Below are positions 46,097 through 58,044 of a stretch of 64,000 nt of DNA, piece after piece. The notes below the pieces were generated by a model that saw nothing but the letters and a program-made list of their open reading frames with translations, searched no databases and was not told where the DNA came from. Positions within the stretch are counted from its first letter, which is position 1, and every line of letters starts with the position of its first letter. The DNA is taken from positions 66,845-130,844 of the forward strand of contig BCKT01000004.1 in NCBI GenBank assembly GCA_003116875.1, written 5' to 3'. A program made the position numbers and the translations under genes. This DNA is from Takashimella koratensis (lineage: Eukaryota; Basidiomycota; Tremellomycetes; Trichosporonales; Tetragoniomycetaceae).

Positions 46097-46658
46097 GTTG
46101 TAGGTGTCTGCGGGGGGTAAGGGGATGGATTAAGTGAAGGGGTGTAGGTGGATGAAGGATGGGTGAGGGATGGGGTGGATGGGGTGGATGGAAAGGGGAA
46201 GAACAACACGCGGCGACTGTGGCACAAGGTCACGTGCAGAAGGGGGTCAGGACGGTGGGGTGGCGGCGTTTGACGAGTGTGGCGGTGTAAGGGAAGGTGG
46301 TGTTTAATTATGCCTCCCTGTTAGGCTACCAAGATGACACGTCTGTGACATTCCCACGGCCGAACGCGGTAATATGGTGTGATTACAAAGGAGTCCTCGG
46401 GGGATTAGGATGTGGCTGAGTCATCCCTAATAGATCGATAGAACTGTATATCTGCTCCCTTTCTTGTTAACCATGCTCGCTGTTGACCGATCTACTCGTC
46501 CCATCCTCACTCATCTCGGCCCCCTGCCCCCTGCCCCCCTTGCCCCCTCCAAGATATCTAATCTACGACCCGATAAAATAAATACATCAACAAATCCTGC
46601 CCCAGCTCTCACCTAGCCCGGCCTACACGTCCCCCCCCTCGACCCCGGGCTCACCCCG
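46097..46658. promoter_or_regulatory. SUB2-SNF5 divergent promoter, left part
   Basis: Shared upstream region of SUB2 (minus) and SNF5 (plus). A G-rich block GGATGGGGTGGATGGGG lies at about 46160-46190, just upstream of the SUB2 start. C-rich CCCCCTGCCCCC units lie at 46520-46550. Nothing further identified. Confidence 0.45.
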
Positions 46659-46793
46659 NNNNNNNNNNNNNNNNNNNNNNNNNNNNNNNNNNNNNNNNNN
46701 NNNNNNNNNNNNNNNNNNNNNNNNNNNNNNNNNNNNNNNNNNNNNNNNNNNNNNNNNNNNNNNNNNNNNNNNNNNNNNNNNNNNNNNNNNNNN
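46659..46793. other. Assembly gap (135 N)
   Basis: Run of N read directly. It sits between C-rich flanks in the divergent promoter or 5'UTR of SNF5, about 80 bp before its start codon. Confidence 0.99.
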
Positions 46794-46873
46794 CCCAAAC
46801 CGACGCGTCGCGACTTCTACCCTCCCCTCCTCCCATCCACCCACCCACCACCCAGACCCACACTCATGCGGCG

Positions 46874-47662
46874 ATGAGCCAGCCTGTGGACGCCGCCCAG
46901 TTCTATCTCAGCCAGATGCAGGCCGCGGCCGCTGCCGGCTCCAACTCGGGCGGCAACGGCGGCGGCGCTGGCGGAGGTGCCATGGATCCGCGCATGTTCC
47001 AGCAACAGCAACAGCAACAACAGCAACAACCCGGCGCCGGCGGTCCATCCAACATACCCATGGGCGTCAACCCACAACAGCTCGCCGCGTTTCAACGTAT
47101 GATCCAAAACGGTCAGCTCGGTCAGCTCAACCCGCAACAGTTGCAGCAGTTCCAGATCGCCGCGCTCGCACGAGGTGGCCCGATGCAACAGCAGCAACAA
47201 TTACAACAACAACAACAACAACAGCAGCAGCAACAAACACCACAACAACAGCACCAAAGTCCACATCAGGGCGGCGTCGCCAATCCACTTCTCGCCGGTC
47301 TCTCTGGCTTACCCAACGGCGCGCCCGGCGGTCCAGGCGGGATGAACAACGCGATGGCGAATAACCCGAACATGGCGCAGATGCAGGCGTTACAGGCGCA
47401 GCGGATGCAGCAGATTCTGCAGCAGCACGCGCAGTCCCAGGCGGCGCAGGCAGGTGGTGGGGTCGCGGGGATGGTCGGGTCGCCAAGTGTCCAGCAGAGG
47501 GGTTCGCCAGCGGTCAATTCGCCTCGGCAACCACCTCCGCCAGGGAGCATGCCACCGCCGGCGTTACCCCAGGGCGGCCCAGGTGTCGGCGCAGGCGGTC
47601 AGATGGGCGGGCGACCGGGTCAACCGTCGCAAATACAGCAACAACAACAACAACAACAGGGG

Positions 47663-47694
<32 letters not shown>

Positions 47695-50600
47695 GCAGCA
47701 GCAGATGGCGCCTGGCCAACCGCAACAACAACAACAACGACCGTCGTTCAGCCTCACCCCCCAGCAGCAACAAATGATCACGACGCAGCGCGCGGCGATG
47801 GTCGCGAGCCCCCAGTGGAAGGCGCTTCCCCCGCAACAGCAACAACAGCAACTGATCATGATGCAACAGCAGATGATCCGGGTGTTCGCTTCGCAGCAGG
47901 CTCAGCAACAACAGCAGCAGCTCCAGCAGCAGGCGCAACAGGTCCAGGCGCAACAACAGCAGCTCCAGCAGACACAACAACAATCACCGCAACAGTCACA
48001 ACCGGGCGGTCCGTACCAGTCTCAACCTTCGCCTGCACCGACCTCTGCCGCGACTCCCGGCCACCTCTCGAGTTTACCGCCGCACATGGCACCCCCTCGG
48101 CCGGCATCAGCAGCCTCGCAGCACGCGCCGTCGCCACATTCGATGCCGCCCGGATCACCCGCGATGACCGCTGCGACGCCGCCTTCGTCAAACCAGTTTG
48201 GCGCCGCGACACCGCAGCAGCAGCACCGACAGCTTGCTTCGCCGGCCTCAACCCACTCGCAGCATACCCCAGGCCAATCGACCGACCCGAGTGGACAGCA
48301 AGCGCCACAGGCCGCCCAGGCGATCCAGGCGCTCCAGCAGCACGCGGCGAACGCGCAGAACATCCTCCACGGCGGGCAGATGGGGGTTGCCAGCGCAGGC
48401 GGGCCCGGTGGAGCCGGTGGGATGGGCGGGATGGGCATGGGGATGCAGGGAGGAATGGGCATGGGCGGACCAGGTGGATCAGGTGTACCAGGTGTACCGG
48501 GCAACCTCAGCGCGCAGCACCAGCAGCAAATGGCGCACGCGCTCAACATCTTCAACCAGGCGGCGCAGTCTCAGCCAACGCACGGTCAACCAGGCGGCCC
48601 CGGTCCCAACTCGTCGATGCAGCAAGGACAAGGTGGTCCCCCTCAGCAGATACCCGGTCAACCGATGATGCAGCCCCCACCTGGTCCTCCGGGGGGTATG
48701 CCGATCCGTCCACCTGCCGACTTCCCATTTGACGTCCGACTCTTACCGTACCTCCAGCACGCGAATAACCCCAGGTGGCGAGACGAGATGATGCAGCGGA
48801 ACCCGGGGATTGTGGCGGAAGTGCAGAACATCAGCCTACGGATTCAGACAGGCGCGATCCCGCCAGCGACCCTGCAGAGGATGCAGCAGTACCTGTTCCA
48901 CATGCAGAGGCCGAACACGATGGGTCAAACGGGAGGGACACCAGGAGGGATGGCAGGTGGGGTAGGTGGGAACTTGCTCACTGCGATCCCAGGAGCAGTT
49001 ACCTCCGACCCGAACAGCTCGATACCGGGTGGACCTGGCGCACCGGGCTTTGGCGGTCCAGGGACACCAACACGGCCACCGGGGCCTGGCCGACCACCAG
49101 GCATGACGGCGCAGCAGCAACAACAGCTCCAGCTCCAACAACAACAGCAGCAGCAGCAGCGGTTCCCGGCTCAAGCAGCGCCGTCACCCGCCAACATCCG
49201 ACCACCACCGCCACACCTCCCGCCGAGCTCGCCCTCGCCCGCGCAGACCAAGACCAAGTCGGGGTCCTCGCGCCAGCCAACCTCGGCGTCGTCGTCGACT
49301 GGCGCCGGGGTGCCGCCTGGCCGACCACGCGGGAGCGACGCGTCTTCTGTTGGCCGACCACCTGTGCAGACCCCCGGTGGCGGACCGTTACCCCCTCCCC
49401 AAGCTCCCCAGGCAGCGCCGCAGATCCCGACTCAACCCACCTCGCAGGCGCAGGCACCCGCCCACCCCCCGCCCCACGCGCTTCCCGTGCGCGAGTGGGA
49501 GACCGTCATCCGCCCCGACCTCCCTATCACAGGGATCACCGCCCTCCCCACCACCGAAATCGACGAGCGTGACGACCCTACCTTCGGGGGTAAGCTCCCT
49601 ACCTTGTCTGAAGCGGAAACTCGCGATATCCGAGCCTGGATCGATAAAGATAAAGCCTTTGTCAGCGACCACCCGGAACACAGGAAAAAAATCGCGAGAA
49701 AGATGATGAAGTGGGGAGAGAACGAGGATAAAGCTACACCATGGTGGATGGTTAGAAAGGGAGAGAGGTATAGACCAAGTGGGAAATTGCAGATCGTGTT
49801 TCCTGCGGATAAGGCGGCGAAGAGGCAAAAAGCCAGAGGGAGGAGAGAGATTCGTTTGTGAGTTGATAATGGATTGCGCTGGGTCTGATTGCGTTTGCTT
49901 GAATGATGGTTGCTGACTCTCGCTTCCTATCGTTGATCTGATTTCTCGCCGCCCTCGCTTCGCTCGGACGGTGCAGTACCCCGGCCCAACTCAAATCCAT
50001 GGCAGAGGTAGAAGACCATATGGTCCCTATCCGTATCGAGCTCGAACACGATCACGTCCGCCTTAAAGATACTTTTCTCTGGAATTGCGCAGATACAGTC
50101 GTTACCCCCGAACTATTCGCAGCGACACTGTGCGATGACTTCAAACTCCCTCCTCAACATTTCGCGGGGAAAATCAGCGCGACGATTAGAGAAAGAGTGA
50201 AAGAGTATCAAGATCAAGTGATGCCTCTTTTCCCAAGGCGAGATGGGGTGGTCGGGACCGGTGTGGCTGGGACAACAGGAACGGCGGGGTCAGCGGCAAC
50301 AGCTGGAGTAGGAGGAGTGGATAAGAGACAAGGCAAAGGAGTGTTAGATGAAGATACGGAAGAAGGGAAAGAAATCATCGCAACGTTTAAGAGAGAAAGG
50401 GACGAAGATGCGTTGACGGTTGAAGAATTGATGAGTCTGGTTGGGGAGGCGGTCGAGGTTGAGGACGAGTTGAGGATCTTGATCAAGGTGAGTCGGGGTC
50501 AGATACGATCTGGTGGACATTAAATATAGATGGCAATGAGCTGACACACTTGAATCACAGATCGATATCATCGTCGGTACGCAAAATCTCTCGGATACGT

Positions 50601-52795
50601 TTGAGTGGGATATCAACTCGACTGTCTCGCCTGAAGAGTTCGCGGCGAGTTATTGTCGTGATTTGGGTCTGAGCGGGGAGTTTGTGTAAGTCGGGCTCTA
50701 CCTTTTCACATCCAATCCTTCTTCCCATGTACCCTATCAACGTCACTTTCTAGAAATGAATGAAGAGCTCTCATACTGACCACCCACAGCACCGCCCTCG
50801 CGCACGACATCCACGAGCAAGTACTCGTCCATCAGCGTTCACTCTTCCTCGTTGGCCACACCTCTGGATCCGGTCTTATCCTCGACGACGATGTTCGATC
50901 CGCTTTCCTTCCTCCCCTTGTTCACGCTTTACGCAGCGAAGATGTCGCCATGTCTAATTTCACTCCCGTCTTGGCCAACTTTACTGAAGCCGACGTGGCT
51001 GCGATTGAGCGGGAACGAGAACGCGAGTCGAAGCGGAAGAAGCGAGCGACTCGGGGTCGACGCGGGATCATACTCCCCGATCGAGACCCGGTCCGAACTC
51101 ACCGGACACTACTACATGCGTCGATGGACCCGGCCGCAGCTACGGCAGCAACGACGTCGGACTTATCCTCGTTCATGCCGATGCAGACGACAAGGAGAGC
51201 GGCAGCGATTGCAGCTCAGGCAAATATCAACCTCGCGCTTCAGGACTTGCCAATCCCGACCCCAGTCTCCCCTGCTCCAACGGGTATGGGTCGCGGACGA
51301 CGGCCCGGGTTCATGCGTGGTTCTCGCGCTGGTTCGACTCGCGAAGACTCGGTCGTCAACGGTGGCGACGGGACGCCGGGCTTACTTGGTAAACGCGGTC
51401 TGGATGATATGGATGAAGATGGAGCGTCCCCCCTCCCACCAAGGAAGAGGTACAATGGGCGCATCGATAGTCCCGACGGCCAGACTCCGGCACCACCAGC
51501 AAGACCACCACCGCCGCCAGACCCGTGGGCGGATTGGCAGCCAGCGCCATGGGACGGGTGGAGGTGTAGGAATTGTGGAATGCCAGAGTTGATCTCAGGG
51601 TTCAGGAGGAAAGATAAACATGGTGATGCGGTATTGTGTTCTCCTTGCGGTGAGTCCGAATTGGGTGGTAGAAAGGGCAATTACTGACCCTACTTAGCCC
51701 GCCATTTGAACAAGCATGGAAGGCGATTGCAGATTGAGTATCACGAAGAGGACAAGGTTCACTTTTACCGTATCGAGAAGAAAGATCGACCTGCGATTAT
51801 CGCGCGATACGAGACGTATGCCGCTCAACAGCTGGGTATGGAAGCTGGTGGTGGGTCGGGCGATGGGGATAGTGGGACTCCAGGGACAGCTGCGGCTGGG
51901 GGTGGAGGGGAAGAGACCAAGCCTGTTCCGTCACCTTCGGACGCAGGAACTCCAAGTACGACCTCGGGCGCGATCAAGCCCCTCAAGATCAAGCTCGACG
52001 CCTCAGGCAGCGCGGGGGGAACGACGATCAACCTCAGTGAGATCTCAAGGAACGCCGCCAAGTCTGAACGCCGGAACGGGGCCGATGACGATGACGATGA
52101 TGATGAGGAAGATGATGACGATGATGATGACGATAAATCTGATTCAGACTCTGATTCGGACTCTGACTCGTTCTCGTCAAGGAAGAAGACACCGAAACGA
52201 CGCAACTTGTCTCAATCTGCTGTATCTCAACCTGCGACCCCAGCTGCCCCAACTACGCCGGCTGCTGCTGCTGCTTCCTCGGCCTCTGCGCGCGCGGGGA
52301 CACCATCGCATTCCCCGTCTGCCAGTACCGGCGCAGGCGGGTCAGGGTCTGCGTCTGCGTCTACACCGGCGTTACCCCCCTGGGCAGCGAAAGCCCAAGC
52401 GGAGATGAAGAGGAATTACCCAGATCATCAATTCGCCATCATCGTGAAAAGTAAACCGGCAGATGCACCAGGTGGAGGACCACCCGAGTGGCGCGTCAAG
52501 TGTATGGACTGGTGAGTGTGGGCTCCTTTTGAGATACGTGGAGTTGGGCAGGAGAGGTAAGAGAGGGAAGGGAGGAAGGAGAGGGAGCAAGGAGAGGGAG
52601 CAGGGGATAGGGGTATTGGAGAAAGTGAATACGGATATTAAACTGACAAAATGGTTTCCTCGTATTTGCTTTGGATCAAACAGTCCAGGAAGGATCTATA
52701 CCCTAGGCCCCGGGGAATCGCTAGATAACTTTGAAGTTCATCTAAAGAACCGAGCACATAACGCCAATGTCCAAGCGAGGCTGGACCGGGGGTAG
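46874..52795 (+). CDS. SNF5: SNF5/SMARCB1-family chromatin-remodelling subunit with poly-Q and GATA-like finger
   Basis: Core subunit of SWI/SNF (or RSC as Sfh1). The first exon (46874-49858) is very long and Gln/Pro/Gly/Met-rich with many poly-Q runs. A folded segment is FPFDVRLLPYLQH...IPPATLQRMQQYLFHM; its end holds WETVIRPDLPITGI, FGGKLPTLSEAE and a basic RKKIARKMMKW block. After a splice at 49859 comes FTPAQLKSMAEVEDHMVPIRIELEHDHVRLKDTFLWN, the first SNF5 repeat. IDIIVGTQNLSDTFEWDINS with EEFAASYCRDLGL...ALAHDIHEQV forms repeat 2. Then come a basic region, a GATA-like CRNC-(20)-CSPC finger with HLNKHGR (51570-51725), a poly-Asp stretch (52085-52140), and a last region WRVKCMDCPGRIYTLGPGESLDNFEVHLKNR ending at 52795. 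Identification strong; SNF5 versus SFH1 unresolved. Confidence 0.92.
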
Positions 52796-53017
52796 CCGAG
52801 TTGTCGGGTTGTCAGGTAGTCGGGTAGTCAGGTAGCTAGGAGAGGTTACGTAGGAGAGTGGTGTGTGTTGTGAAGAGTGATGTGGTTGGTGTGGGGAGGG
52901 AAGAAGCGCAAAGGTTGGCGTCGGGGTCGGGGTCGGAGTCGTTGGGAGGTAGACGTAGTGGACTGTGTAATGTGGATTGTGGATCGTGAATCGTGGATTG
53001 TTAATCGTGGCCTGATC

Positions 53018-53085
53018 TTCTCTTTCTCTTTCTCTTTCTCTTTCTCTTTCTCTTTCTCTTTCTCTTTCTCTTTCTCTCTTTTTCT
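53018..53085 (+). repeat. (CTTTCT)n microsatellite
   Basis: About ten tandem hexamers ending in a T-rich stretch, read directly. Confidence 0.93.
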
Positions 53086-53481
53086 TCTCCTTCCTCTCGG
53101 TAACGTTGTGGTCCAAGCTCAGTCTCAGATCAATGTTGAGTCGTCCATATATGAAAACATGATATTACAAGGTTGGGTGTAAGGACTGCTGAGGCAATGT
53201 TTGGGCGCTTGCTGCTTGCTGCTTGCTGATACTTGCCTTCTCTGCTCACCTGGTGTAACCCAAACCCAGCTGCCCACTGCTCACTGCTCACGACTTGCTC
53301 CTCGCTCCTCGCTACCTGTGACCTCGACTGCAGCTCATCCATCCTCTCGGATTATTCCCAATGCCACGTCATTTCTCCGCAATTGTCCATCCGGATCTCT
53401 TTCTTTTTTTTTCCAACTCGACAGAGTCCGATTTCTTCGACTCGACTCTGGACATTTAAACAAACCCAGACAGACCTTTTC

Positions 53482-53484
<3 letters not shown>

Positions 53485-53562
<78 letters not shown>
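53485..53562 (+). repeat. (CT)39 microsatellite in HIS7 leader
   Basis: Perfect dinucleotide run of 78 bp ending 28 bp before the HIS7 start codon; read directly. Likely in the 5'UTR or core promoter. Confidence 0.95.
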
Positions 53563-53563
<1 letters not shown>

Positions 53564-53590
53564 ACCACTTCGACCACCTCTACCCACGCC

Positions 53591-55445
53591 ATGGCCACAG
53601 TCCTTCCTGTCCCCGAGGTCCCGCAACCGGTTCCGAACGCAGACGCGTCCACCTCCAAGCCCCGGCTCTACGTCCTCGACTATGGAGCGGGCAACGTTCG
53701 TAGTCTTGCGAATTCGATTAAAGAGCTTGGGTATGAATTTGAATGGATCAAAGAGGAAGCGGACTTCGATAGGGCCGAGGTGAGTTGGTTATGGATTTTT
53801 TCATCATTGGAACCTTGGATTGGGTCTTGACTCGGAGGCATGGGTCATCAGGTCATGACTCTTGACTTGTGTTCGAACTCGTGAACTGACGCTCGCTCGC
53901 TCGCTCGCGCAGATGCTCATCTTCCCCGGTGTCGGTGCCTTTGGCCAAGCTACCACCTCTCTCCGCACTTCCGGCCTCGTCGACCCTCTCCTTCGCTACA
54001 TTGCCTCTGGCCGTCCCTACCTCGGGATCTGCATCGGTATGCAGGTCCTCTTCGCTGCTTCCACCGAATCGCCAGGCGCCCAGGGCCTCGGTGTCTTCCC
54101 AGACACAATCACCAAGTTCTCTTCGACCGATTCGCTCAACCCCAGCAGCGCCTCAGCATCCTCCAAGGGCAAGGCGGTCCCGCACATTGGTTGGTCCAGT
54201 GCCGGCGGTGAAGATTTCTACTTTGTCCACTCGTACGCGGCTCTCGGGGTCGAAGGGTACACTCAGTCTCGATACGGGAGCGAAACGTTTGCGTCGTCGG
54301 TGAGGAAAGGGAACGTCCTTGGGGTTCAATTCCACCCTGAGAAATCGGGTAAAGCCGGGCTGGCACTCCTTCGTAGGTGGTTGGAGGGAAAGCAAGGGGA
54401 GGAGCTGTTAAAGACTACCCTTCCTTTGCGAGACCGACCGACTAGCCGAATTGTCGCCTGCCTCGACGTTCGATCAAACGATCAAGGCGACCTCGTCGTC
54501 ACTAAAGGCGACCAATACGATGTTCGTGAGAAGAGCGATGCTGGGGCAGTGAGGAACCTGGGTAAACCCGTCGAGCTCGCACAACGTTACTTTGCCGATG
54601 GGGCGGACGAGGTCTGTTTCCTCAACATTACGTCGTTCCGATCTTCCGCGCTACTTGACCAGCCGATGCTCGAGGTCGTCCGGGCGGCAGCGGAGACGGT
54701 GTTCGTGCCCCTCACTGTTGGTGGGGGCATCAAGGATACCGTTGATCCGGACGGGACGAAACGGAGTGCTTTCGAGGTCGCGTCGGCGTACTTCCGATCG
54801 GGCGCGGACAAGGTCTCCATCGGGTCCGAGGCGGTCTACGCGGTCGAGGAGATGCTCGCGCGTGAACAAAAGGGAGAAGAGGGGCTTACGGGGTTGTCGG
54901 CGATCGAGACAATCTCGGAAGGGTACGGGGCACAGGCGGTGGTGGTTTCCATCGACCCGAAGAGGGTGTATTACGACATCGACGAGGCGGGGACGTGGAT
55001 TGACCAGGTTCCGGAATCGCACAGGCCGTGCCTCGTCACTTCCGAGACAGCGACGACTCGGACCCGCGGGGACGCAGAGGAGAAAGGCAAGGCGTGGTGG
55101 TACCAGTGCACTGTCTCTGGTGGTCGTGGTGTCCGCGACCTCGATGTGATTCAGCTTGCGCAGGGTGTGGAACGGCTCGGAGCCGGTGAGATCTTGCTCA
55201 ACTCGGTGGACAGGGACGGATCGGGTAAAGGGTTCGACCTGGATCTTGTGAGACTAGTGAAAAGTGCGGTCTCGATCCCCGTCGTTGCGAGTTCAGGAGC
55301 GGGCAAGGCAAGCGATTTTACAGAGGTGTTTAGGGAAACTCGAGTGGAAGCGGCCCTGGCGGCGGGAATCTTCCACAGGAAGGAAGTGGGGATCGATGAG
55401 GTTAAGAAGGAGTTGGATGAGCAAAAGTTGCCAGTTAGGCAGTAG
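53591..55445 (+). CDS. HIS7: Imidazole glycerol phosphate synthase (histidine biosynthesis, bifunctional HisH-HisF)
   Basis: Converts PRFAR plus glutamine to imidazole glycerol phosphate and AICAR. Start at 53591 (MATVLPVPEVPQP). Exon 1 has RLYVLDYGAGNVRSLANSI and ends GATAGGGCCGAG before a GTGAGT intron that closes at GCGCAG (53911). Exon 2 has MLIFPGVGAFG, GICIGMQVLF (nucleophile Cys) and GVQFHPEKSG (His-Glu of the triad): a class I glutaminase. After a linker the cyclase starts RIVACLDVRSND (catalytic Asp), then SDAGAVRNLG, DEVCFLNITSFR, TVGGGIKDT, GADKVSIGSEAV, VVVSIDPKR, EILLNSVDRDGSGKG (second catalytic Asp) and VVASSGAGK. Stop at 55445. Both halves complete, as in other fungal HIS7. 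Secure. Confidence 0.97.
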
Positions 55446-55878
55446 ATGATTGGCTGGGTTGGGAAGAAGATTTTATACTAGATTCTAGTAGGATAGAAGC
55501 AATGTCTCGATCTAAAGGTCAGGTCTTTCGGGTTTGTCGGCATCGCGATAAGTTTCACTCTGTGCATGGATAGACAACAAGAATGGGTCAAGGTATGCAA
55601 GTTGCATGGGGCTGGAACTTGATTAAAGTATGGATTAAATGAGAAAAAACCGAGAGCTAGGGAAGAAGTAAGGGGGTAGAATGAAACTAGACTCCAAGGA
55701 ATGGTGAACGCATATCTACAAACGAGAAAGACAGTAAAGAAATCACCCCAGTACAGTCTTACATATCACAAACCAGACCTCGCTATAATGCTTGCCCAGA
55801 CTGCCGAACCTATGCAAAACCGACTTTTCGCCTTAACGCCCATCTCCTACCCTTTCCCTCCCCTGACTGCTGTAATGG
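55446..55878. other. Convergent intergenic region
   Basis: Between the 3' ends of HIS7 and LCB1; relatively AT-rich, as expected for 3'UTRs. No gene recognised. Confidence 0.5.
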
Positions 55879-57824
55879 TCATTTGTTCGCCGCGCACATC
55901 TTGACCAAAGCGTTCCTCAACGCTTGACCGGCCTTCTCCATCTCTTTCCTGGTAAACGCAGCTGAGACGCAAATCTTTAGACTCGGTTCGGTATCGAAAG
56001 CCTCTTGGCCCCTCAATCGCCTAGCACGAGTGACGAGAACACCTCCTTGCGCGAGCGTCTCATCTACAATCTCCTGAAGGAGTGTTTCTTCCGCTTCAAC
56101 GGTCGGCGGAGGGTGGAGGAGGAAGATATGGATGAGCGCGGAACTCGGGTGCGAAGGGATTTGAATAAGTGCTTCGTCACCTGTCGGAGAGTCGGATTCG
56201 AGTTTGCTCAGTTGTTGTCGGAAGGTGAAGATGTTCGCCTGTAGCGCAGTGAGGAGATTCGGCTGTGAGAGGAGGATTTCGACGGCCGCTGAGGAGACGG
56301 CAGAGTGCATCGGCGGGAGAGCGGCGGAGAAGACGGACGCAGCAGAGTTGATCCGCTGGTGCATGCACACGTTGAAGGAACCCGCACAGAATCCGCCAGC
56401 AGCGCCAAGACCGTTGGCCATGGAACCGAGGAGCATCTCAACTTCGGAAGCCGGGATGTTGAAGTGCTCGGTGACACCGCGGCCGTGAGCGCCGACCATC
56501 CCGAAAGAGTGGGACTCGTCGAGGATGAGGCGGTACTTGTGCTTGCGCTTGAGCTCGACCTGGGTGGGCGATGATTACGGGGGAGGATGATAGAGTGGAG
56601 CGACGATGGCGGAATGATGAGAAGAGAGAAGGACGCATTGTTAGCGATCATCACCGCAAGTTCAGCATCAGGAAACCACTTCCCAGAGCCCAGCTGTCGC
56701 GCTTCACCCAAGTAGATCCAACACTTACCACACGAGGAAGGTCCAGCATCATCCCGTCGTTCTCAAAGATGCCCTCGGCAATGATGAATCGTTTTGTCAA
56801 TTTCCCCTTTTTCCTACTCATCTCCCTATCGACACTTGCCAAGACCCTCTCTAGATCCTTCATATCTCCATGGGCGTACCACCTGACCGTACTTCTCGAA
56901 ATCTGAATTCCTCGCTGAATAGCAAAGTTGACACCACGATCAGCGACGATGATATCCCCGCGCTTGGAGAAGGCCGGGATCGCAGATGACATGGTTGAGA
57001 AGGCTTGCGAGTAGATGATCGCAGCTTCGGTTCCGAGGAAAGCAGCGAGGTCTTCTTCGAATTTAGTGTGTTTGTCAAAAGTACCGTAAAAGCCCATAGG
57101 TCCGCAAGAGCCAACACCGTAGTTGCGCAGAGTGTCGATAGCGACGTGCTTCATCTCGTCGTTTTCCATAAGACCCGTCCAGTCGGGCACAGCCATGTTG
57201 AGAACCTGAACCAGGGGAGAGGTCTCAGCAATGACATCTAGTAGCTGTGGATATGCGGGTGGAGAAGAGGACTCACCTGCTTGCCGTTGGCAGAGAGCTT
57301 GACGCGCGCACCGTTCGCACCAAATACAACAGGTACCGAGGGGAGGACTGCGGCGTCTAGCTCGTTCATCTCGGGAACGAGCGGTTGCGGGGTCCATTCC
57401 GACACGAGTTCGTCGATTTCCTGGGTACGAGGTTAGTCGTTTATCTGCCTGCTGCCTGTATGTTCCCTTGCCCAATATTCCTCCCCATACCGCTCCTTCA
57501 TCACGCCCAGACACTATCTCTCTCCCCTCCCCTCCCCATTTCCCGCAAGATCAAACCATCACCCACCTTCTCGGAGAGTTTGACAAACCCTCCTTCGCCC
57601 TCACCCCTCGTTCGACCCTTGAGGAGCGTCCTGAGCGCGAACGCAACGAGGAGCACTTCGAGGAGACTGCGCCATGGGTCGTTCTGGTACGAGCTTTTCA
57701 CGTATCGGACGACGATGGGGGAGCCCGGGATACGGTGGAAGAGGTCGGAGAGGGTGACGAAGATGGATGAGAGGATGGAGAGGAGCGGGATGAGTGGAGG
57801 AGGGATCTCGGCGTTCTCTGACAT
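55879..57824 (-). CDS. LCB1: Serine palmitoyltransferase subunit LCB1
   Basis: Non-catalytic partner of Lcb2 in the first step of sphingolipid synthesis, at the ER. Start at 57824: MSENAEIPPPLIPLLSILSSIF, an N-terminal hydrophobic region; SLLEVLLVAFALRTLL is a further candidate helix. Then WTPQPLVPEM, RVKLSANGKQ, VLNMAVPDWTGL, TLRNYGVGSCGPMGFYGTFDKH (the aminotransferase-like G-x-G-x-C-G-P-R/M-G-F-Y-G), LGTEAAIIYSQAF, DIIVADRGVNFAIQRGIQISRS and RFIIAEGIF. RLILDESHSFGMVGAHGRG and LLGSMANGLGAAGGFCAGS follow. In the last one the PLP Lys of Lcb2-type enzymes is absent, as expected for Lcb1. The C-terminus has SAAFTRKEMEKAGQAL and stops at 55879. Introns near 57424, 57245 and 56560. Secure. Confidence 0.95.
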
Positions 57825-58044
57825 GTTGCTTGGTGAGTTGGGGGGATGGGGGGATGGGAGGATGGGAGGATGGGAGGAATGGGAGATTGAAGGGATGGGG
57901 AGATCCAGCCAGCAAAGGCGACGCGGCGGTCACGTGACTCGGGTAGTGAATTTCAAGTGCAACTCGCCGTTCTGGTATCAATCACTTGCATCCTCAGCAC
58001 CAAACCTCTGGCAGTCAGCCTCAGTCAGTCAGCCTCCCCTCACC
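57825..58044. promoter_or_regulatory. Divergent promoter between LCB1 and the carnosine methyltransferase-like gene
   Basis: 220 bp between two divergent ATGs. The left half (57838-57900) is a GGGATGGGAGGATGGG-type G-rich repeat with many G triplets, a candidate G-quadruplex. A CAGTCAGCCTCAGTCAGTCAG repeat lies at 58012-58032 just before the right-hand start. Confidence 0.55.

Larger units (their letters stand above)
52796..53590. promoter_or_regulatory. HIS7 upstream region with two pyrimidine microsatellites
   Basis: About 800 bp between SNF5 and HIS7. Contains GTCGGGTAGTC-type short repeats (52797-52835), TGGATTGTGGATCGTG repeats (52970-53005), the CTTTCT array and the CT array listed separately. 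TGCTTGCTGCTTGCTG near 53210. Confidence 0.6.

Noticed and set aside
47564..47983. Poly-Leu, poly-Cys and poly-Val frames opposite SNF5
   Set aside because: They are antisense or shifted translations of the CAG/CAA poly-Q tracts.
52742..53116. 124-codon minus-strand frame with Glu-Arg repeats
   Set aside because: Produced by the CTTTCT microsatellite; starts in SNF5 3' sequence and has no ordered segment.
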